Below are positions 6,186 to 9,906 of a stretch of 9,906 bases of DNA, piece after piece. Below the pieces are notes generated by a model that was not told the origin of the DNA, did not search any database, and saw only the letters and a program-made list of their open reading frames with translations. The translations under genes and the position numbers were made by a program. This stretch comes from Lachnospiraceae bacterium (GTDB lineage: Bacteria > Bacillota > Clostridia > Lachnospirales > Lachnospiraceae): positions 99,257 to 109,162 of the forward strand of contig JAAUZN010000056.1 of the NCBI GenBank assembly GCA_014804565.1, in the 5' to 3' direction. How positions within the stretch are numbered: the stretch's first letter is position 1; the number at the start of each line of letters is the position of its first letter.

Positions 6186-6905
6186 GTGAAACCCATAACT
6201 ATTATGATCTGCGATGACGACAAGACGCTGCAGAAGCTCCTGCGGCAAAAAATAGAGAAGCTCTGTGCAGACAGAAACAGAGCCTGCCGGATCGTCTGTT
6301 GCAATTCCGGAGAAGAAATGCTGGCGCTGCCGGCGCCCGATGTTCTTTTTCTGGATATTCAGATGTCAGGGAAAAACGGGATGGAAACTGCAAGAGAGCT
6401 GCGCAGACGCCATGAGGATACCATTTTGATTTTTGTAACGGCAATGTCGGAATATGTCTTCGAGGCCTTCGATGTAGACGCACTGCATTATCTGATCAAG
6501 CCTTTTTCTGATGAAAAACTGCAGGAAGTCCTGGATAAAGCCCTGCGGCAGTTACAGAGTCCGACAGAAATAAAAGAAAAAATTCTTCTCGTAAAACAAG
6601 GCGGCCTCTCCACAAAAGTCTTTCTCTCAGACATCATTTACGCAGAAGTCTTTAATCGAAAGGTCATGCTGCACACGTTAGACGGAGATATCGAATATTA
6701 CGGAAAGCTGACAGATCTCTCTGAGCAGACCGGGGCGGACTTTTTTCGCACGCACCGGGCTTATCTGATAAATTTGAAATATGTGGAGAAATACAACGCC
6801 ACCACGATCTGGCTGGAGCAGGGCACGGCGCTCTTGTCAAAAAGACAATTCGCCGGATTCGTACAGCAGTATATGCAGTATATCAACCGACAGAGGAAAA
6901 AATAG
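6186..6905 (+). CDS. LytTR-family response regulator (AgrA/VirR class)
   Basis: This 239-residue cytoplasmic transcription factor has an N-terminal receiver domain (about 4-122) with the acidic pocket D10-D11-D12. The phospho-acceptor is D57 in VLFLDIQM, with T85 in FVTAMS and K105 in LIKPF. The C-terminal LytTR DNA-binding domain (about 130-235) includes the diagnostic DFFRTHRAYLINLKYV (185-200). The start is GTG at 6186, directly after the TAA of the preceding permease; AGGAGG (6175-6180) lies five bases upstream. Its stop overlaps the kinase start by one base. Proteins of this class bind paired 9-bp direct repeats, and a matching pair occurs at 2956-2986 before the first gene of this operon. 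It should be phosphorylated by the kinase encoded next. All key residues are present. Confidence 0.95.
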   Translation: MKPITIMICDDDKTLQKLLRQKIEKLCADRNRACRIVCCNSGEEMLALPAPDVLFLDIQMSGKNGMETARELRRRHEDTILIFVTAMSEYVFEAFDVDALHYLIKPFSDEKLQEVLDKALRQLQSPTEIKEKILLVKQGGLSTKVFLSDIIYAEVFNRKVMLHTLDGDIEYYGKLTDLSEQTGADFFRTHRAYLINLKYVEKYNATTIWLEQGTALLSKRQFAGFVQQYMQYINRQRKK

Positions 6906-8404
6906 TGGGAAATTCAGCATTTGCTTATTCAGAGTTCTACCATAATATCATTTCTTTAATCGACTGCATTTGCGATGCCCTGATAGACGCATACTGCTGT
7001 GTAGTCTGGACAGGACCTTTTCTGAACCGCAAATCCAAAGCATGGCTGACCGGCGGCGTTTATGCGGCCATTATGCTCTTTTTTGATTTTATACCATGGA
7101 AGAATCCCATGCTGGCCTATGCTTTGGGCACGGCGGCTATATTTTTCGTGATGTATCTGACTGACAGGGAACATATCGCCCAGAAGCTTTTCGTTGCTAT
7201 CACTTTTTTCTGTCTGCAATCACAGGCATACCGCACTGCTGTCTATTGCATCACTGGAATTTATGAAATCCTGATTCGCTCTTTTTTATCTATGTCAGCA
7301 AACGAATTCTCTTTTTTTCTATTAGATGTGATCATGACATTTTTGGTATATGATCTTTTAACTTTTATATTCTTCTATGGCGCTGTCAGATGCATTTTGT
7401 GGTCCTACGGACGCGGACGTGAACCCATGAGCAATAAAGAATTTTTGCTACTCTCCGTACCTTCCCTGTTAGGAGTGGTTTCCTACGGTTTGACCCGCTA
7501 TTACAGTTACATTTACGAACGGGATACAAATGGAAAATACGTTTATGACCTTATAGGAAGTTATGACCTAATCATGCTGTTGTTTACACTGTTCTCTTTC
7601 GCTGTAATTTTTGTGATAACCTATGTATTCCGTCAGTGGAAAACCCAGCAGGAGGAGGACAGACAGCGGGAAATTTTTTCTACACAGATGGCGGATCTGC
7701 AAAGTCATATCAGTGAGGTGGAACGGCTTTACCGTGATCTGCGCAGTCTGCGCCATGACATGGGAAATCACCTCATGACTCTGAAACAACTCTATGAAAA
7801 TGGAGAGTATGAAGCAGCAGAGCAATACGCCGGAACTCTGAGAAGGGAGATACAGAACGCTTCCGGAGATATTGCAAGCGGCAACCCTGTGACAGATGTG
7901 ATCCTCTCCGGCAGAAAAAAGGAGATGGAGGAGAAGGAAATCGCCTTTGCCTGCGATTTTCACTATCTAATGACTGATTCAGTCAATTCTTTTGACGTGA
8001 GCATTATCCTGAACAATGCCCTGTCCAATGCCATCGAGGCGGTGGAGCGGGAGCAGACCGTTTCTGATCAGACAGCACACATTTCACTCTCCTCCCACCG
8101 CAGAAAAAATATGTATATCATCGAAGTATCAAACAGCTATACGGGAAATCTGGAACTGAATCCCGCAACCGGCCTGCCCTGCAGTTCCAAAACCGAGGAG
8201 GGCCACGGTTTTGGTCTTACCAGTATCCGCCATGTGGCCCGAAAATATCTGGGTGACATCGAAATCGGCAAGGAAATCTGCGAGGGAGAGGAGCGGTGCG
8301 TGCTTCGGGTGATGCTGCAGATTACGGAAGCTGTGCCGTTGCAAAAGGGCCAGGGAGACAGGAAACGCCTCGGTGTTCTCCAAGATAATCCTTGTCAAAA
8401 ATAA
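6905..8404 (+). CDS. GHKL sensor histidine kinase, AgrC-like, with overlapping C-terminal tail
   Basis: This is a 499-residue membrane kinase. Residues 1-243 hold about six or seven hydrophobic segments (roughly 14-37, 47-66, 69-86, 92-125, 134-166, 179-197, 219-243) as the sensor. A coiled-coil linker (245-282) leads to the phospho-acceptor H284 in LRHDMGNHL. The ATPase domain shows the N-box LNNALSNAIEA (N371, N375) and the G-box EEGHGFGLTSIR (432-442), as in AgrC-type kinases. The GTG start shares one base with the regulator's TAG, and GAGG lies upstream. The catalytic domain should end near I473, base 8323. The last 26 residues (TEAVPLQKG and onward, ending QDNPCQK) look unlike the family and lie entirely antisense to the glycosidase gene. 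The stimulus is unknown; no AgrB or AgrD-like gene accompanies it. It should phosphorylate D57 of the adjacent regulator. Confidence 0.93.
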   Translation: MGNSAFAYSEFYHNIISLIDCICDALIDAYCCVVWTGPFLNRKSKAWLTGGVYAAIMLFFDFIPWKNPMLAYALGTAAIFFVMYLTDREHIAQKLFVAITFFCLQSQAYRTAVYCITGIYEILIRSFLSMSANEFSFFLLDVIMTFLVYDLLTFIFFYGAVRCILWSYGRGREPMSNKEFLLLSVPSLLGVVSYGLTRYYSYIYERDTNGKYVYDLIGSYDLIMLLFTLFSFAVIFVITYVFRQWKTQQEEDRQREIFSTQMADLQSHISEVERLYRDLRSLRHDMGNHLMTLKQLYENGEYEAAEQYAGTLRREIQNASGDIASGNPVTDVILSGRKKEMEEKEIAFACDFHYLMTDSVNSFDVSIILNNALSNAIEAVEREQTVSDQTAHISLSSHRRKNMYIIEVSNSYTGNLELNPATGLPCSSKTEEGHGFGLTSIRHVARKYLGDIEIGKEICEGEERCVLRVMLQITEAVPLQKGQGDRKRLGVLQDNPCQK

Positions 8405-9906
8405 TACTGGATCCGTCCGGATTCTCAAATCTTTCTTCCGGCTCAAACGCACATCCCAGAATATCACTGTTGATGATCTCGCATCTGAATGCTTCCAGGA
8501 AAGCATACACATTTGTTTTTATAGTGTACTTTCCGTTAACCTCCGCGAGTTCTACATAAACATTGCTTTCTTCTTCCACAAGCTTAGTTTTTTCGTTTTT
8601 GAAAGCTTTGGCACCATTAAAATATGCATTGCCGTCCGCCCAGACCGGAAGATGGGAAAAATGAGCGTCCTGAAGCTTCATCATATCCGCAGGCTTGTCC
8701 ATATCAAACCAGCCGATCCATTCGTCATAGGTAGGATATTCGTCAAACACAGCCGTTCCAACAATCTGATTCTCCTCCATCGTATAGCCCATATCTTCTT
8801 TTCGATCCGCGCTCTCTGCAGGCCAATTCTGAATAAATATGTTGTTATAAAAACGGTTATCTCCATGAAGTATCGTCATAAAGCCCGCCACCTCTGTGCG
8901 GTGCGGAATATGATAGGGGGTGTAGCGGGGCTGGTTCACACCGTTTACCGTCGAGTCTGTACCGCCGCCAACAGACGTAAACGCTCCCAGGATCAGGTTA
9001 TGTACACAAGCCACTCCCTGTGTCGCGATGCGCAGAGATGCTTTGGAAAGTAGAATATTATTGTCGACAAGCGTAGGACCGTGCCCCACTTCGATGAAAA
9101 TATCCTGACTCCCCATAGCGCCCGGCGCCATCGGTGTATTGTCCGGCGTGTAATTATCATGCAGCAGATTCTGGGTAATACGGGTTCCCTGCGCCTGCCA
9201 GTCACACCAAATTCCCATCGTAGAATGATGGATATGATTACGGCGAAAGATCACATCGATTGCAGCATGAAATTTGATGCCTGCGATTTCCGCCCCGCCA
9301 AGCTGCTGCATATTATTGATATTGTGTATATGATTGTCCTCAATGATACTGAATACACATCCCATACGTCCTACAATACCGGTCTGCTCACAATGGTGAA
9401 TATGACAGCGGCGTACAATATGGCTGCCCACATTTTCCTTTAGCCATCCGTGATACTGCCCGCGGCACACCGCATCCCGTTCCATCTGTGTGGGACTTTT
9501 TACATGCTTATTGGTAAAATAATGATCGTTCTCAGGGTCATAATATTTTCCGAGAGAAATGCCGCTGCATTTGCTGTTGCTGATCTCACAGTCCTCAATG
9601 ATCCATCCCTTGGACCAGTGCGGACCTACCATTCCGTCCTGATAAGCAGCCGGCGGCGCCCAGGTAGTAGCCGCCTTATTTACATTAAAGCCGGAAAAGG
9701 TGATGTATCCCACTCCTGTCTTAGAAGGCATGAAACAGTTGCGGCGGACATTGATCTCTACATTCTCCTTATTCGGATCCTTCCCTTGGAAATTTGCGTA
9801 GATCACGGTCTCGTCTCCGTCCTGTTCCGTATACCATTTATACACAGAATACTCCGGCTCCCAGGAGGGTGCATATACCTCTCCCTTGATACACTCTTCC
9901 AGCGTC
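8322..9906 (-). CDS. Right-handed beta-helix glycosidase, GH120 (beta-xylosidase type), 5' end outside window
   Basis: The frame is open from the right edge to TAA at 8322-8324 and gives 527 residues without its N-terminus; the GTG at 9843-9845 is internal. Strings such as VIYANFQGKDPN, VEINVRRNCF, TWAPPAAYQ, GPHWSKGWIIED, IKFHAAIDVI and TEVAGF, with repeated N-x-I-H-x turns, agree with my memory of GH120 XylC from Thermoanaerobacterium. GH120 enzymes are retaining beta-xylosidases with a parallel beta-helix core. The two carboxylates I expect to be catalytic are present: the Asp of GIWCDWQAQG (codon 9201-9203, proposed nucleophile) and the Glu of DIFIEVGHG (codon 9090-9092, proposed acid/base). 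The C-terminus (DKDYLGEHRG, then LPGPFATAQLP) looks family-like, so this end is intact. It probably acts on xylo-oligosaccharides from plant fibre. Location and regulation cannot be judged without the 5' end. Its last 83 bases overlap the kinase gene. Confidence 0.88.
   Translation of the reverse strand, partial: TLEECIKGEVYAPSWEPEYSVYKWYTEQDGDETVIYANFQGKDPNKENVEINVRRNCFMPSKTGVGYITFSGFNVNKAATTWAPPAAYQDGMVGPHWSKGWIIEDCEISNSKCSGISLGKYYDPENDHYFTNKHVKSPTQMERDAVCRGQYHGWLKENVGSHIVRRCHIHHCEQTGIVGRMGCVFSIIEDNHIHNINNMQQLGGAEIAGIKFHAAIDVIFRRNHIHHSTMGIWCDWQAQGTRITQNLLHDNYTPDNTPMAPGAMGSQDIFIEVGHGPTLVDNNILLSKASLRIATQGVACVHNLILGAFTSVGGGTDSTVNGVNQPRYTPYHIPHRTEVAGFMTILHGDNRFYNNIFIQNWPAESADRKEDMGYTMEENQIVGTAVFDEYPTYDEWIGWFDMDKPADMMKLQDAHFSHLPVWADGNAYFNGAKAFKNEKTKLVEEESNVYVELAEVNGKYTIKTNVYAFLEAFRCEIINSDILGCAFEPEERFENPDGSSIIFDKDYLGEHRGVSCLPGPFATAQLP

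Noticed and set aside
8408..8423. Short inverted repeat ATCCG/CGGAT just after the kinase stop as a terminator
   Set aside because: Only five base pairs with almost no loop and no T run; it is within the glycosidase coding sequence.
8373..9053. Plus-strand open frame of 226 codons antisense to the glycosidase gene
   Set aside because: The minus-strand frame holds the GH120 motifs and the catalytic Glu and Asp lie just beyond in the same frame; the plus-strand product is low-complexity and unlike any family I know.

Overview
The window reads as a chromosomal segment of a Gram-positive anaerobe of the Clostridia, most likely a Lachnospiraceae gut bacterium. This rests on strong GGAGG-type ribosome binding sites, moderate GC content, a GHKL kinase plus LytTR regulator pair, FtsX-type permeases and a GH120-type plant-fibre glycosidase. 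The taxonomic guess is inference from gene types; there is no rRNA or tRNA. No insertion sequence, phage gene, CRISPR array or RNA gene is visible.

Left part (1-2911). The window opens in the C-terminus of a small membrane protein of DUF3021 type, closed by a clear intrinsic terminator (259-309). A promoter (321-349) then drives a single-gene AAA ATPase of the AAA_14/DUF4143 class (405-1745). Convergent to it is a two-gene minus-strand operon: a 114-residue hypothetical protein, then an MgtC/SapB-family membrane protein. The two are separated by 32 bases that contain a perfect 8-bp hairpin directly before the mgtC-like ribosome binding site.

Central part (2912-8404). A divergent regulatory region precedes a tight four-gene plus-strand operon: two 4-TM FtsX/MacB-type permeases of 405 and 621 residues, a LytTR response regulator, and an AgrC-like GHKL histidine kinase. 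The last three are joined by stop/start contacts (TAA then GTG; TAGTG). The layout suggests a sensory operon in which kinase and regulator control the permeases. A near-consensus LytTR (AgrA-type) direct-repeat pair at 2956-2986 lies just upstream of the likely operon promoter and suggests feedback by the encoded regulator. The ATP-binding subunit normally found with such permeases is absent from the window, and there is no room for it on either side of the operon. No AgrB or AgrD-like peptide gene is seen.

Right part (8322-9906). A minus-strand right-handed beta-helix protein, which I assign to GH120 (beta-xylosidase type), runs off the right edge. Its 3' end overlaps the 3' end of the kinase gene by 83 bases. 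The kinase catalytic domain ends at almost the exact base where the glycosidase stops, so the kinase's last 26 residues are encoded wholly antisense to the glycosidase. There is no terminator between these convergent genes.

No gene-free stretch exceeds 300 bases. The largest gaps, 208-404 and 2836-3052, hold the regulatory elements listed.
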